This document shows, in pieces, positions 6,577 through 14,241 of a stretch of 16,541 bases of DNA (its first letter is position 1; every line of letters begins with the position of its first letter). Source of the stretch: Halanaerobiales bacterium. Lineage in GTDB: Bacteria; Bacillota_F; Halanaerobiia; DY22613. Under the pieces are notes generated by a model, which did not search any database, had not been told where the DNA came from, and worked only from the letters and a program-made list of their open reading frames with translations. Both the position numbers and the translations under genes were made by a program. Location: the NCBI GenBank assembly GCA_023128035.1, contig JAGMES010000093.1, forward strand, positions 1 to 16,541, read 5' to 3'.

Positions 6577-7014
6577 TTACGCCTTTATCTCTCCCTCAAT
6601 TTGTGATATCAAATGATCCAACAATTCAGCCATAGGCTGACTTTTCATACCAACCAGCTGAAAATGTGGTTGGTTTACTGGAAGTAATAATTTTTTTCCT
6701 TTTGCAAGACCAATCCATTCTGCCATAGAAGGTGTAACTTCACCCATCATAGCATTTGGCATCATTATTCCTAATGGTCCCACAATCAAATCTGCATCAT
6801 TAATATTTATTCGAATGGCGTTTTCGCCTGTTGCTCCCCTATGAGCACCACTTTGGATCATTCTACTTGTCGCCATTGCGTTTGTTCCTAGTGCTACAAT
6901 TTCGACCTGGTTCATTAATTTCTTACTTATTCGTGTGACGATCTCACTTCCAAGACCACCACCCATTCCGTCAACAACTACAACCCTAAGCTTTGTTTTA
7001 AGTTTTCCGTTCAT
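6577..7014 (-). CDS. DUF3842 family protein
   Basis: The product has 145 residues. I use ATG 7014 rather than 7020, since GGAGG would be one base from the first ATG but 7 bases from the second. It begins with a strand and glycine-rich loop, V-V-V-V-D-G-M-G-G-G-L-G (11-22), as in nucleotide-binding Rossmann-type folds. It then has A-L-G-T-N-A-M-A-T (41-49) and R-G-A-T-G-E-N-A-I (59-67), the conserved blocks I associate with DUF3842 of anaerobic Firmicutes. No signal peptide or membrane segment is present, so it is cytoplasmic. Its biochemical role is unknown. It lies about 48 bases downstream of the PrsW gene on the same strand and ends at a strong terminator, so the two are probably co-transcribed. 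Confidence 0.8.
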   Translation of the reverse strand: MNGKLKTKLRVVVVDGMGGGLGSEIVTRISKKLMNQVEIVALGTNAMATSRMIQSGAHRGATGENAIRININDADLIVGPLGIMMPNAMMGEVTPSMAEWIGLAKGKKLLLPVNQPHFQLVGMKSQPMAELLDHLISQIEGEIKA

Positions 7015-7062
7015 TTCCATCCCTCCAACTATAAAGTTCGCTTTTAAGATTCCAAATTCCTC

Positions 7063-7737
7063 TTATCTATTGTTAAAGGGGGAAATTTTTTCTGCATGAC
7101 GAATCAATCGTGCTAAATAAATCTGCATCAGCAATACAACTCCGACAGTGATATAAAAATTAAATATTCCAGAAAGTACGAAAAAGTCATATAAGCCGTG
7201 AAGAAGGCTGGCCCAAACAAGGCCATAAAAAATATAGAATTTACTCTTTTCTGGATGACATCTAGCCATTCCAAAATTAAAACCAACTATCCCTGAAAAT
7301 CCGGCATGAGCCAGACTAGTCACAAATGCGCGAATTGCTCCTACTTTATAACCATAAGCCATCGTATAAATCAAATTCTCCACTGCTGCAAATCCTAAAC
7401 CTGCTGTCACCACGTAAACAATTCCATCCATAACTTCATTAAATTCTTTATTTCGATAAACAGACAAATATGCAGCCAAAAATTTAAATACTTCTTCAGT
7501 TATGCCTATAATAAAAATAGTTACAAATAATAATCCCAATAAGTTATCTGGTCTCTTTGCTGCACCGGCAAAGGGAGTTGTGATAATACTTACTGGAATA
7601 ACTGTCAAAGCTCCAACTACAAAAGATCGAAAGACCAATCCCCATGGCTCCGGGTCAAGATAATCCTGACGATAAAAGTACCATACCCAAAAAATCCCAG
7701 GTACAATTGAGACCAGAAATAATCCAATCAAAGTCAT
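7063..7737 (-). CDS. PrsW-family intramembrane metalloprotease
   Basis: The product has 224 residues from ATG 7737, chosen because GGGAGGT is 6 bases upstream. An ATG at 7791 has no SD. The family motifs are complete: E-E-V-F-K (81-85), the helix ending V-E-N (119-121), H144 in the next helix, and H-G-L-Y-D (180-184). About seven hydrophobic segments are present. Family members cut membrane proteins near or within the bilayer; B. subtilis PrsW makes the first cut in the anti-sigma factor RsiW, releasing SigW after envelope stress. The membrane anti-sigma gene lies 1.2 kb downstream on the same strand, with one gene and a terminator between, making it a good candidate substrate (inference). 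Its start follows the terminator at 7826-7860, so it has its own transcript; no clear promoter was found. Confidence 0.9.
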   Translation of the reverse strand: MTLIGLFLVSIVPGIFWVWYFYRQDYLDPEPWGLVFRSFVVGALTVIPVSIITTPFAGAAKRPDNLLGLLFVTIFIIGITEEVFKFLAAYLSVYRNKEFNEVMDGIVYVVTAGLGFAAVENLIYTMAYGYKVGAIRAFVTSLAHAGFSGIVGFNFGMARCHPEKSKFYIFYGLVWASLLHGLYDFFVLSGIFNFYITVGVVLLMQIYLARLIRHAEKISPFNNR

Positions 7738-7825
7738 CTTCATACCTCCCATCCTTCTATTTACAATATGCCCTTTCTTCTTTATGCTCATGCTGAGGTT
7801 TATTATTTTCGAAAGGGTATATACT

Positions 7826-7860
7826 AAAAAAACTGTTGATTTTTACTCAACAGTTTTTTT
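7826..7860. terminator. Bidirectional hairpin terminator
   Basis: Perfect arms 7826-7839 and 7847-7860 (core AACTGTTGA) enclose a 7-base loop, with A-runs and T-runs on both sides, so either strand gets a T-tail. The natural user is the minus-strand lipoprotein gene, whose stop codon is only 9 bases away. Confidence 0.85.
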
Positions 7861-7868
7861 ATCTTAGT

Positions 7869-8267
7869 CTAATATTGGCTACTTTCTACTTTTAATTCTT
7901 GCTCTGATATTTTTGCAAGCATTCTTCTCGATTTCTCCTGATCTGCTTCTTTTTTAATCTCAGGAAGTAGCTCACTTTTTAATTGGGTAAATGTAAAAGG
8001 GCCAATTTTAGTATTATCACTCGCTAAATTTATCGCTAAATCTGTTGATGAATATGTTAAAATGATTTCTTCAATATTTTCAACTGCATTTTTATATAAT
8101 TGAAAAGCATCAATAACACTATGCTTTTCAATTCTCTCTGCCACATCAACCAATTTTCTTGCATCTTTATAAAGTTTTTTCGCCTCTTGCTCTTCAGAAG
8201 GATTTAAACAACTTACTAAAATGAATAACATTAAAAAGATAATCAATAATGTCAGTACTCGCTTCAT
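7869..8267 (-). CDS. Small lipoprotein with helical TPR-like region
   Basis: The product has 132 residues from ATG 8267, placed 4 bases after GGGGGAG; an ATG 3 bases earlier is possible. The N-terminus is M-K-R-V-L, a hydrophobic stretch, then the lipobox L-V-S-C, so it should be lipid-anchored on the outer face of the membrane. The mature part is mostly amphipathic helix (EEQEAKKLYKDARKLVDVAE and following), reminiscent of a single TPR-like hairpin. It then has Y-S-S-T-D-L-A-I-N-L-A-S, a segment seen in some TPR-like exported proteins, and a charged C-terminus. I do not recognise a specific family and assign no function. It is a single-gene unit with its own terminator, divergent from the CCA-adding enzyme gene. 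Confidence 0.7.
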   Translation of the reverse strand: MKRVLTLLIIFLMLFILVSCLNPSEEQEAKKLYKDARKLVDVAERIEKHSVIDAFQLYKNAVENIEEIILTYSSTDLAINLASDNTKIGPFTFTQLKSELLPEIKKEADQEKSRRMLAKISEQELKVESSQY

Positions 8268-8305
8268 CATACTCCCCCACAATCTTTTTTTGAATGATAG
8301 ACATC

Positions 8306-8318
8306 ACGAATAATTCGT
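8306..8318. promoter_or_regulatory. Short perfect palindrome in the divergent intergenic region
   Basis: ACGAATAATTCGT has perfect 6-base arms around a central A. It sits about 39 bases upstream of the lipoprotein start and 189 bases upstream of the CCA-enzyme gene, a position where a regulator could bind. No known operator was matched. Elsewhere in this 239-base divergent gap I see a weak plus-strand promoter candidate (TTGAAT 8437-8442, 19 bases, TAATAT 8462-8467). Confidence 0.25.
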
Positions 8319-8506
8319 CAGACGTCAAACAATTTGTTTTTTACTTACATATTTTTTGGCTTCTGTTCTATGTTTCGTTATCAAACTAAATTTCCCTTTT
8401 TTAAATTAAAATTATTACTTTTTTTAAATTTAAAACTTGAATAAACTATTTAGAGGAAAACTAATATTTTCTCCGAAATATGAATCTATGAAGGGAGTTG
8501 TGTTAA

Positions 8507-9856
8507 ATGCTAATTAAAGATAAAATTCCTGATTACGCGAAATCAGTCTGCCAAAAACTACATACTGATGGCTTTCAAAGTTATATAGTCGGTGGTGCTC
8601 CAAGAGATATTGCTCTTGATCTTATTCCCAAAGATTTCGATATTGCTACCAATGCCACTCCTGATCAAGTAGAAACTTTATTCGAACATACAATTCCTAC
8701 AGGTAAAAAATATGGCACAATAACTGTTTTATTAAAAGAAAAGATATCTCACACACTAGAAGTAACCTCTTTTCGAAAAGATGCTACATATACCGATGGA
8801 AGAAGACCTGATTATGTAACATTTTCAGATAATCTGATTGATGACCTTATGAGAAGAGATTTTACTATCAACGCCATTGCCTATGATCCTATCACTGATA
8901 CCATCCATGATCCTTTTGATGGATTAAGAGATATTGAAAATAAATTGTTGCAAACAGTAGGTTCAGCCTCTGCAAAAATTAAAGAAGATGCCTTAAGAAT
9001 GATGCGTGGGATTCGTATTCGAGCTGAAAAAGGTTTTACAATGAATCCTTCGCTCATTGATGCAATCAAAGCAAATGGACATCTAATCAATAATGTTAGC
9101 CCTGAGCGTGTTTCAGAAGAATTATGCCGAACAATTCTGTCTTCCAGACCTCGTCAAGGAATCTCTGATTTATTAAAATTAGGATTGCTCAAATTTATAC
9201 TTCCTGAATTACATCATTGTGAAGGTGAAAAACAACGCGAAGATTATCACCAATACGACGTCTTTGGCCATATTGCTCATGCTCTTTATCATTCAAAAAA
9301 TGATATAATCGTCCGTCTGACCGTCCTCTTACATGATATTGGCAAACCACCAACCCGAACTATCGATAAAAAAGGAATCATTCACTTCTATGGTCATGAG
9401 ATAACAGGTGCTAAGATGGCTGAAAAGATACTTAAACGGTTGAAGTTTTCCAATAAGATAACAAAATCAGTTACTCTACTTATTCGTCATCATATGCGAA
9501 ATGTGGAATCAGATAAATCTCTTAGAAAATTGATGTCAATTTTGATAACCCATGAACAAGCGCTTCGTTTTGCTGAGGTAAGATTCGCAGATAAAATTGC
9601 TGGGAAACAAAGTGAAGATGAAGTGTATGCAGCTTACAAAAAACTTGTGGCAAGAATTAATACCATCTGGTCAGAGAAACAACCTCTACAACTTTCGGAT
9701 TTGTGTGTTACAGGTGAAGATGTTATGGAGGTGCTAGGAGTTGGCCCAGGGCCAGAAATAGGCACCATCTTACATCAACTTCTAGACCAAGTAATCGCGA
9801 ATCCTAGCTTAAATACTCATCCTACTTTGATGAAATTGATTCCAGAGTTATTTTAG
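8507..9856 (+). CDS. cca: CCA-adding tRNA nucleotidyltransferase / poly(A) polymerase family, with HD domain
   Basis: The product has 449 residues. The class II nucleotidyltransferase head has G-G-A-P-R-D (29-34), the metal-binding D-F-D (43-45), R-R-D-F-T-I-N-A (116-123) and E-D-A-L-R-M-M-R-G (160-168). An HD phosphohydrolase-like domain follows, with L-L-H-D-I-G-K-P (274-281), the G-H-E block (296-298) and the later I-R-H-H. This domain order is that of HD-containing bacterial CCA enzymes, which rebuild the 3'-CCA of tRNA. Head-domain sequence alone does not exclude a poly(A) polymerase or a CC- or A-adding enzyme, so the symbol is a best choice. AAGGGAG lies 9 bases before the ATG. The gene appears monocistronic, followed by the large palindrome at 9872-9992. 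Confidence 0.85.
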   Translation: MLIKDKIPDYAKSVCQKLHTDGFQSYIVGGAPRDIALDLIPKDFDIATNATPDQVETLFEHTIPTGKKYGTITVLLKEKISHTLEVTSFRKDATYTDGRRPDYVTFSDNLIDDLMRRDFTINAIAYDPITDTIHDPFDGLRDIENKLLQTVGSASAKIKEDALRMMRGIRIRAEKGFTMNPSLIDAIKANGHLINNVSPERVSEELCRTILSSRPRQGISDLLKLGLLKFILPELHHCEGEKQREDYHQYDVFGHIAHALYHSKNDIIVRLTVLLHDIGKPPTRTIDKKGIIHFYGHEITGAKMAEKILKRLKFSNKITKSVTLLIRHHMRNVESDKSLRKLMSILITHEQALRFAEVRFADKIAGKQSEDEVYAAYKKLVARINTIWSEKQPLQLSDLCVTGEDVMEVLGVGPGPEIGTILHQLLDQVIANPSLNTHPTLMKLIPELF

Positions 9857-9871
9857 CAGAATTAGCATAAT

Positions 9872-9992
9872 ATGATTCGTCCACAAAAAGTAATTTAGTC
9901 ACACTCGCATACTATATAGTGACGAAACCGCCTATTCATCACTATATATAGTATGCGAGTCTTTGTATGACTACTTTTTGTGGGCTAATCAT
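9872..9992. repeat. Large imperfect palindrome, MITE-like or long hairpin
   Basis: Two ~50-base arms face each other around a 16-base loop (9923-9938). Inner arms: 9903-9922 (ACTCGCATACTATATAGTGA) with 9939-9960, identical except for one extra TA. Middle: TAGTCA in both arms, with offset bulges. Outer arms: CCACAAAAAGTA (9881-9892) with 9972-9983, perfect, extended by ATGATT (9872-9877) with AATCAT (9987-9992). The 7-base word ATAATAT occurs just outside the left end (9867-9873) and right end (9994-10000), possibly a target duplication, though the area is AT-rich. No protein is encoded. It could be a mobile miniature element or the terminator/processing hairpin of the cca transcript. Confidence 0.65.
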
Positions 9993-10017
9993 AATAATAT
10001 ATGGTTAAAATTATATC

Positions 10018-10046
10018 TTGACAATGTTAGATTAATCATTTATAAT
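10018..10046 (+). promoter_or_regulatory. Consensus sigma-A promoter of the proBAC operon
   Basis: A perfect TTGACA (10018-10023), a 17-base spacer and a perfect TATAAT (10041-10046). It predicts a transcript start near 10053, about 30 bases before Stem I of the T-box. This is the strongest promoter in the window; control is evidently left to the leader RNA. Confidence 0.95.
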
Positions 10047-10083
10047 CATAATTAAAATTAAATAAATAATCAAAATGACTGAA

Positions 10084-10316
10084 AGGAAATAGTAACATAA
10101 GCACAGGTGCAAGAGAGCAGTGTTCATAGGCTGAAAGACACTGTCACTGATGGCTATGCGAACCTATCCTGGAGTTGACGGTGATAAACTGTTCGGGGCA
10201 CCTGACCCCTTATCCACAGGTAAGAGTGGTTATCTAATTTATAGATAACAATTAAGGTGGTACCGCGGAAATTAAAGTCTTTCGTCCTTTGTTTAACAAG
10301 GATGAAAGACTTTTTT
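10084..10316 (+). promoter_or_regulatory. Proline-specific T-box riboswitch
   Basis: Stem I closes with AGGA (10084-10087) against TCCT (10167-10170). Its specifier loop has the AGTA side (10091-10094) and, opposite it, GAA followed by CCT (10163-10165) and A, giving a CCU proline codon. The GA motif AGAGAG (10112-10117) lies on the 5' side. The T-box AAGGTGGTACCGCGG (10254-10268) contains the UGGU bulge that pairs with an uncharged tRNA ending ACCA, and the terminator follows directly. Uncharged tRNA-Pro should stabilise the antiterminator and switch on proB-proA-proC when proline is short. Codon, downstream genes and architecture agree. Confidence 0.95.
10274..10316 (+). terminator. T-box regulated intrinsic terminator
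   Basis: AAAGTCTTTC (10274-10283) pairs with GAAAGACTTT (10304-10313). A G-U pair and TCCTT/AAGGA extend the stem, and TTTTTT ends it at 10316. It competes with the antiterminator formed from the T-box sequence immediately upstream. Confidence 0.9.
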
Positions 10317-10341
10317 ATTTATAATAGGAGGAGGAAAAGTT

Positions 10342-11139
10342 ATGAACCTAAATATCCAGTCTTTTAAGCGTATCGTAATTAAAATCGGGACTAGCAGTCT
10401 AACTAATTCATCAGGGGAATTAGACTTACCGCAAATACAAAAACTTGTAGAACAGATGGTATGGTTGCATCAGATTGGAAAAGAAGTTGTACTAGTCAGT
10501 TCAGGAGCAATTGCTAATGGACGAATAGCTTTGGGCTGGGAAATTAAGGAACTAACTATTCCCGAAAAACAAGCTGCTGCTTCTGTTGGACAGGTTTTAT
10601 TAACACAAACTTATAATGAGCTATTAAAAATATATGGATTAAAATCAGCTCAGATTCTAGTCACTAAAGAAGATCTTTTATTTAAAAACAGACTTACCAA
10701 TGCCTCTAATACAATGGAAGTACTTTTGAAAAACAAAATTATTCCGATTGTTAATGAAAATGATACAGTTGCAGTTGATGAAATTAAGTTTGGAGACAAT
10801 GACACCTTATCTGCAATGGTTGCCAAATTAGTAAACGCTGATTTATTGATTCTCTTATCTGATATCGATGGATTATATAACTCTGATCCACGGATCAATT
10901 CAGACGCTCGGCTTATTCCTGAAGTACAAGAGATTACGCCAAAACTAATGGCTGTCGCTGGAGAAAAAGGAACAGTTTGGGGTTCAGGAGGCATGAGAAC
11001 TAAACTCCTAGCAGCGAAAATTGCTACAAACTTTGGAATACCAATGATTATAACCAATAGTCGGAAAAAGAATATACTGAATCGAATTTTTCAAGGTGAA
11101 TCGGTAGGAACATTATTTAGGGAGGTATCGGGAATATGA
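10342..11139 (+). CDS. proB: Glutamate 5-kinase, short form
   Basis: The product has 265 residues and catalyses ATP + glutamate to gamma-glutamyl phosphate, the first step of proline synthesis, in the cytoplasm. The amino-acid kinase fold is complete: K-I-G-T-S-S-L (14-20), V-S-S-G-A-I (52-57), V-N-E-N-D-T-V (137-143), F-G-D-N-D-T-L (150-156), the L-S-D-I-D-G-L-Y strand (172-179) and G-S-G-G-M-R-T-K (214-221). It ends there, without the ~100-residue PUA domain of the long E. coli form (367 residues); short ProB proteins are a known variant. The SD AGGAGGAGG is about 8 bases from the ATG. Its stop overlaps the proA start in an ATGA, so the two enzymes, which channel an unstable intermediate, are translated together. 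Confidence 0.97.
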   Translation: MNLNIQSFKRIVIKIGTSSLTNSSGELDLPQIQKLVEQMVWLHQIGKEVVLVSSGAIANGRIALGWEIKELTIPEKQAAASVGQVLLTQTYNELLKIYGLKSAQILVTKEDLLFKNRLTNASNTMEVLLKNKIIPIVNENDTVAVDEIKFGDNDTLSAMVAKLVNADLLILLSDIDGLYNSDPRINSDARLIPEVQEITPKLMAVAGEKGTVWGSGGMRTKLLAAKIATNFGIPMIITNSRKKNILNRIFQGESVGTLFREVSGI

Positions 11140-12422
11140 GTTTAAATAAGATGCAAACTTTGTTAGAAAATATAGGTAAACAAGCTCAAATATCCAGTAA
11201 GATTCTTGCAAATGTAGAAACAGATAAAAAAAATCAAGCCTTACTCCATATCGCCAACTCATTAGAGAAAAGAGAAGCAGAGATTTTACAAGCCAATCAG
11301 AAAGATTTAGTATCTGGAAAAGAAAAAGGACTTTCTAATGCTTTAATGGATAGGCTACTTTTAACAGAAAAACGGATCAAAGGAATGGCAGATAATCTAC
11401 GAGATATAGCAAAATTAGAAGATCCAATCGGAGAAGTAGTGGAAAAATGGAGACGCCCAAATGGATTAGAAATCTCTAAAATTCGAGTGCCACTCGGAGT
11501 TATCGGGATTATTTATGAATCACGTCCCAATGTAACCATTGATGCTGCTGCCCTATGTCTAAAAGCTGGTAATGCAGTTATTTTAAGAGGTGGATCTGAA
11601 GCTTTTCATTCAAATCAAATATTAACCACTATTGCCAGAGAAGCTTTAACAGAAATCGATCTGCCTGCAGATTTGATTAATTTGATCCCCACTACTGATC
11701 GATTAGCAGTACAAGTTATGCTTAAATTACGTAAATATATAAACCTTCTAATCCCCCGCGGTGGAGCAGGTTTAATTCAAATGGTAGTTGAGAACTCCTC
11801 TATACCGGTAATCGAAACAGGCGTAGGAAACTGTCATATCTATGTAGATGAAACTGCTGATTTGATGATGGCACTTAAAATTATTAAAAATAGTAAAGTT
11901 CAGCGTCCTGGAGTCTGTAATGCTATGGAAACATTACTGGTTCATCAAGAGATAGCCGAAGAATTCTTACCCTTATTAGCAGAAACTCTCTGGAAAGCAG
12001 GAGTAGAATTACGGTGCTGCATGAAATCATTTAATATTTTAGATAAAATTTATTCTCCAATTAAAAAAATTCTTCCAGCTGAAGAAACAGATTGGGAAAC
12101 TGAATACCTAGATTTAATTTTAGCTGTCAAGATTGTGATGAATATAGATGAAACACTTAATCATATCGCTCAATATGGAACAAGTCATTCAGAAGCAATT
12201 ATTACCCAGGATTTTCAGCGTTCAAGAGAATTTCAAAAACATGTAGATGCCGCTGTAGTCTATGTAAATGCATCAACAAGGTTTACCGATGGGAGTCAAT
12301 TTGGTATGGGTGGAGAGATAGGAATTAGTACTCAAAAACTTCACGCTCGGGGGCCAATGGGATTAAAAGAGTTAACTTCTACAAAATATCTCATTTTTGG
12401 TGAGGGTCAAATTCGAAAATAA
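11136..12422 (+). CDS. proA: Gamma-glutamyl phosphate reductase
   Basis: The product has 428 residues, normal for ProA. It reduces gamma-glutamyl phosphate with NADPH to glutamate semialdehyde, which cyclises to pyrroline-5-carboxylate. The aldehyde-dehydrogenase fold shows G-V-I-G-I-I-Y-E-S-R-P-N-V-T (121-134), L-R-G-G-S-E-A (150-156), L-I-P-R-G-G-A (205-211), G-V-G-N-C-H (229-234) and the catalytic Cys261 in R-P-G-V-C-N-A. The C-terminal F-G-M-G-G-E-I-G-I-S-T-Q-K block is present. The start overlaps the proB stop (ATGA) and GGAGGT gives a good SD. It is transcribed from the T-box-controlled promoter; no internal terminator is seen. Confidence 0.97.
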   Translation: MSLNKMQTLLENIGKQAQISSKILANVETDKKNQALLHIANSLEKREAEILQANQKDLVSGKEKGLSNALMDRLLLTEKRIKGMADNLRDIAKLEDPIGEVVEKWRRPNGLEISKIRVPLGVIGIIYESRPNVTIDAAALCLKAGNAVILRGGSEAFHSNQILTTIAREALTEIDLPADLINLIPTTDRLAVQVMLKLRKYINLLIPRGGAGLIQMVVENSSIPVIETGVGNCHIYVDETADLMMALKIIKNSKVQRPGVCNAMETLLVHQEIAEEFLPLLAETLWKAGVELRCCMKSFNILDKIYSPIKKILPAEETDWETEYLDLILAVKIVMNIDETLNHIAQYGTSHSEAIITQDFQRSREFQKHVDAAVVYVNASTRFTDGSQFGMGGEIGISTQKLHARGPMGLKELTSTKYLIFGEGQIRK

Positions 12423-12437
12423 TGGAGGGTAAATTTT

Positions 12438-13262
12438 ATGGGAATAAATTTGAAGCAAAAAAATATTGCAATAATCGGTTCAGGTCAAATGGGCGAAGTA
12501 CTAATCCAAGTACTAGTAGAGTTAAATCTTCCCACTGGACAGATCACCTGCTGTGATTTGAATCAAGATCGGTTGGAAGTACTTGCTGATAAATATAAGG
12601 TTAACACTTCTCTTGAAAATTATCTTGCAGCAGAAAAAGCTGATGTTGTTATTTTAGCAGTAAAACCTCAAGTGATGGATGATGTATGTAAAGAAATCAG
12701 AACTGTCTTAAGAGATGATCAAATTTTGATATCAATAGCCGCTGGGATTACCATCAACTTTCTCAAAGAACGAATTAATAATCGACCTAGTATTATCCGA
12801 ATAATGCCAAACACACCATGCTTGGTTAAAGCAGGTATCTCAGCAATAAGCATTTCAGAGGACTGTCAAAATTCAAACGATGCAACCATGCTCGTTGAGG
12901 AAATTTTTAGTAAGCTAGGTAAGGTTATTTTTGTAAAAGAAGAACAACTAGATGCAATAACTGGTTTAAGTGGAAGTGGCCCAGCTTATATCTATCTAAT
13001 TATCGAAGCATTATCGGATGCTGGAGTTCGGGTTGGCTTACCACGAAGAATCGCCACAGAATTAGCTATCCAAACAGTATTTGGATCAGCTAAGATGGCT
13101 AGTGAAACGAACCTGCACCCTGCTGTGCTTAAAGAAATGGTAACATCTCCGGGAGGAACCAGTATTACTGGTTTACATGTTCTAGAACGAGCAGGAGTAC
13201 GTGGAATTATTATGGATACAGTAGTGGAAGCAACTAAGCGTTCAAAAGAATTAGGAAATTAA
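12438..13262 (+). CDS. proC: Pyrroline-5-carboxylate reductase
   Basis: The product has 274 residues, full length. It reduces pyrroline-5-carboxylate to proline with NAD(P)H. The N-terminal Rossmann motif is I-G-S-G-Q-M-G (13-19), followed by A-V-K-P-Q (74-78) and M-P-N-T-P-C-L-V-K-A-G (123-133). The dimerisation and active-site part has S-G-S-G-P-A-Y (178-184) and H-P-A-V-L-K-E-M-V-T-S-P-G-G-T-S (227-242), including the P5CR signature. It starts 15 bases after proA with GGAGG about 10 bases from the ATG, so proB-proA-proC form one operon and all steps from glutamate to proline are under the T-box. Confidence 0.97.
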   Translation: MGINLKQKNIAIIGSGQMGEVLIQVLVELNLPTGQITCCDLNQDRLEVLADKYKVNTSLENYLAAEKADVVILAVKPQVMDDVCKEIRTVLRDDQILISIAAGITINFLKERINNRPSIIRIMPNTPCLVKAGISAISISEDCQNSNDATMLVEEIFSKLGKVIFVKEEQLDAITGLSGSGPAYIYLIIEALSDAGVRVGLPRRIATELAIQTVFGSAKMASETNLHPAVLKEMVTSPGGTSITGLHVLERAGVRGIIMDTVVEATKRSKELGN

Positions 13263-13263
13263 A

Positions 13264-13295
13264 ACAAGGACTTCAGGAAATCCTGAAGTCCTTGT
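13264..13295. terminator. Hairpin terminator shared by proC and ilvE
   Basis: A perfect 15-bp stem (13264-13278 with 13281-13295, arm ACAAGGACTTCAGGA) starts at the base after the proC stop. The T-run is better on the minus strand (TTTTAATTT) than on the plus strand, so it fits ilvE termination best. The stable stem probably also ends the proBAC transcript. Confidence 0.8.
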
Positions 13296-13315
13296 AAAAT
13301 AAACTTGTTTATTAA

Positions 13316-14233
13316 TTAATAAACTGGTGTACAATAATCCACATATTTCGGATTATTGCCTGCAGTTAGTCCAAAGAAAAGTTCTTTGATCTTAGAACAA
13401 ATTTTACCCGGCTTTCCATCGCCAATAATTCGCTTATCAATCTCTATAATTGGAGTTACCTCCATTGCTGTTCCACTAAAGAATGCTTCTTGAGCTGTGT
13501 AAAGTTCTGTTCTAGCAATACTTCTCTCAACCACTTCCATACCCAATTCTTCTTTAGCAAGTCTCATAACAACATCTCTGGTAATACCTTCTAAAATATT
13601 ATCAGATGGAGGTGGTGTTACTAATTTTCCATTCTTGATGATGAAAATGTTTTCACCTGGTCCCTCACAAACATTCCCCTCATCCGTCAACAAAATTGCT
13701 TCATCATAACCATTTTGAAGTGCTTCCAAAGAAGCTAAAGCTGAATTTAGATAACCCCCAAGAGGTTTTGTTCTTGCCGGAATCATATTGTCAGAGATTC
13801 GTCTCCATGAAGATACTGTTGCCCTAAAAGCCTCTTTACCAGCATAGTTCCCCATTGGTTGGCAATACATCAATAATCGATCATCATCATTGTATAATGT
13901 AGGATACAAGTTATCAGAACCTTTATAAGCAATCGGTCTGATATACGTAGTAGTTTTGAAATTATTCTTTTTTAATAACTCAATCGTCCAGGCACATAAA
14001 TCTTCTACTGTATAAGGAAGGTTTATATTTAAAATCTTACATGATTCCAATAACCTTTGGTAATGTTCTTTCATTCTAAAAACATATAGCTGGCCCTCTT
14101 CTTCATTCCAATAAGCCCTTATTCCTTCAAAACACCCTAAGCCGTAATTAAAAGCCTTACATCTTATGCTAATACTAACTTCTTCTTCTTTAACAATGCT
14201 ACCCTGATAAAATACGTATGAATCTTTGATAAT
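13316..14233 (-). CDS. ilvE: Branched-chain amino acid aminotransferase, apparent ATT/ATC start
   Basis: The first ATG in this frame (14074) gives only 252 residues, but the open frame continues 53 codons further. Those codons encode essential family sequence, including A-F-N-Y-G-L-G-C-F-E-G-I-R-A-Y (27-41), where the substrate-binding Arg lies. From ATT 14233 the protein has 305 residues, normal for class IV IlvE. The PLP lysine is K156 in R-T-K-P-L-G-G-Y-L-N, followed by the E-G-P-G-E-N-I-F cofactor loop. No ATG, GTG or TTG lies between 14074 and the in-frame TAG at 14246-14248. AGGAGG (14238-14243) is 4 bases from ATT and 7 from the next codon, ATC. The enzyme transfers amino groups between glutamate and Leu, Ile or Val. 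Either a rare start codon is used or the original ATG has mutated. A well-formed promoter lies upstream. Confidence 0.88.
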   Translation of the reverse strand: MIKDSYVFYQGSIVKEEEVSISIRCKAFNYGLGCFEGIRAYWNEEEGQLYVFRMKEHYQRLLESCKILNINLPYTVEDLCAWTIELLKKNNFKTTTYIRPIAYKGSDNLYPTLYNDDDRLLMYCQPMGNYAGKEAFRATVSSWRRISDNMIPARTKPLGGYLNSALASLEALQNGYDEAILLTDEGNVCEGPGENIFIIKNGKLVTPPPSDNILEGITRDVVMRLAKEELGMEVVERSIARTELYTAQEAFFSGTAMEVTPIIEIDKRIIGDGKPGKICSKIKELFFGLTAGNNPKYVDYCTPVY

Positions 14234-14241
14234 AACTCCTC

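Noticed and set aside
10650..11057. 135-codon minus-strand ORF
   Set aside because: Antisense to proB, a certain gene; no SD.
13316..14233. ilvE as a truncated pseudogene
   Set aside because: The full 305-residue frame is intact with all active-site motifs, promoter and SD; only the start codon is unusual.
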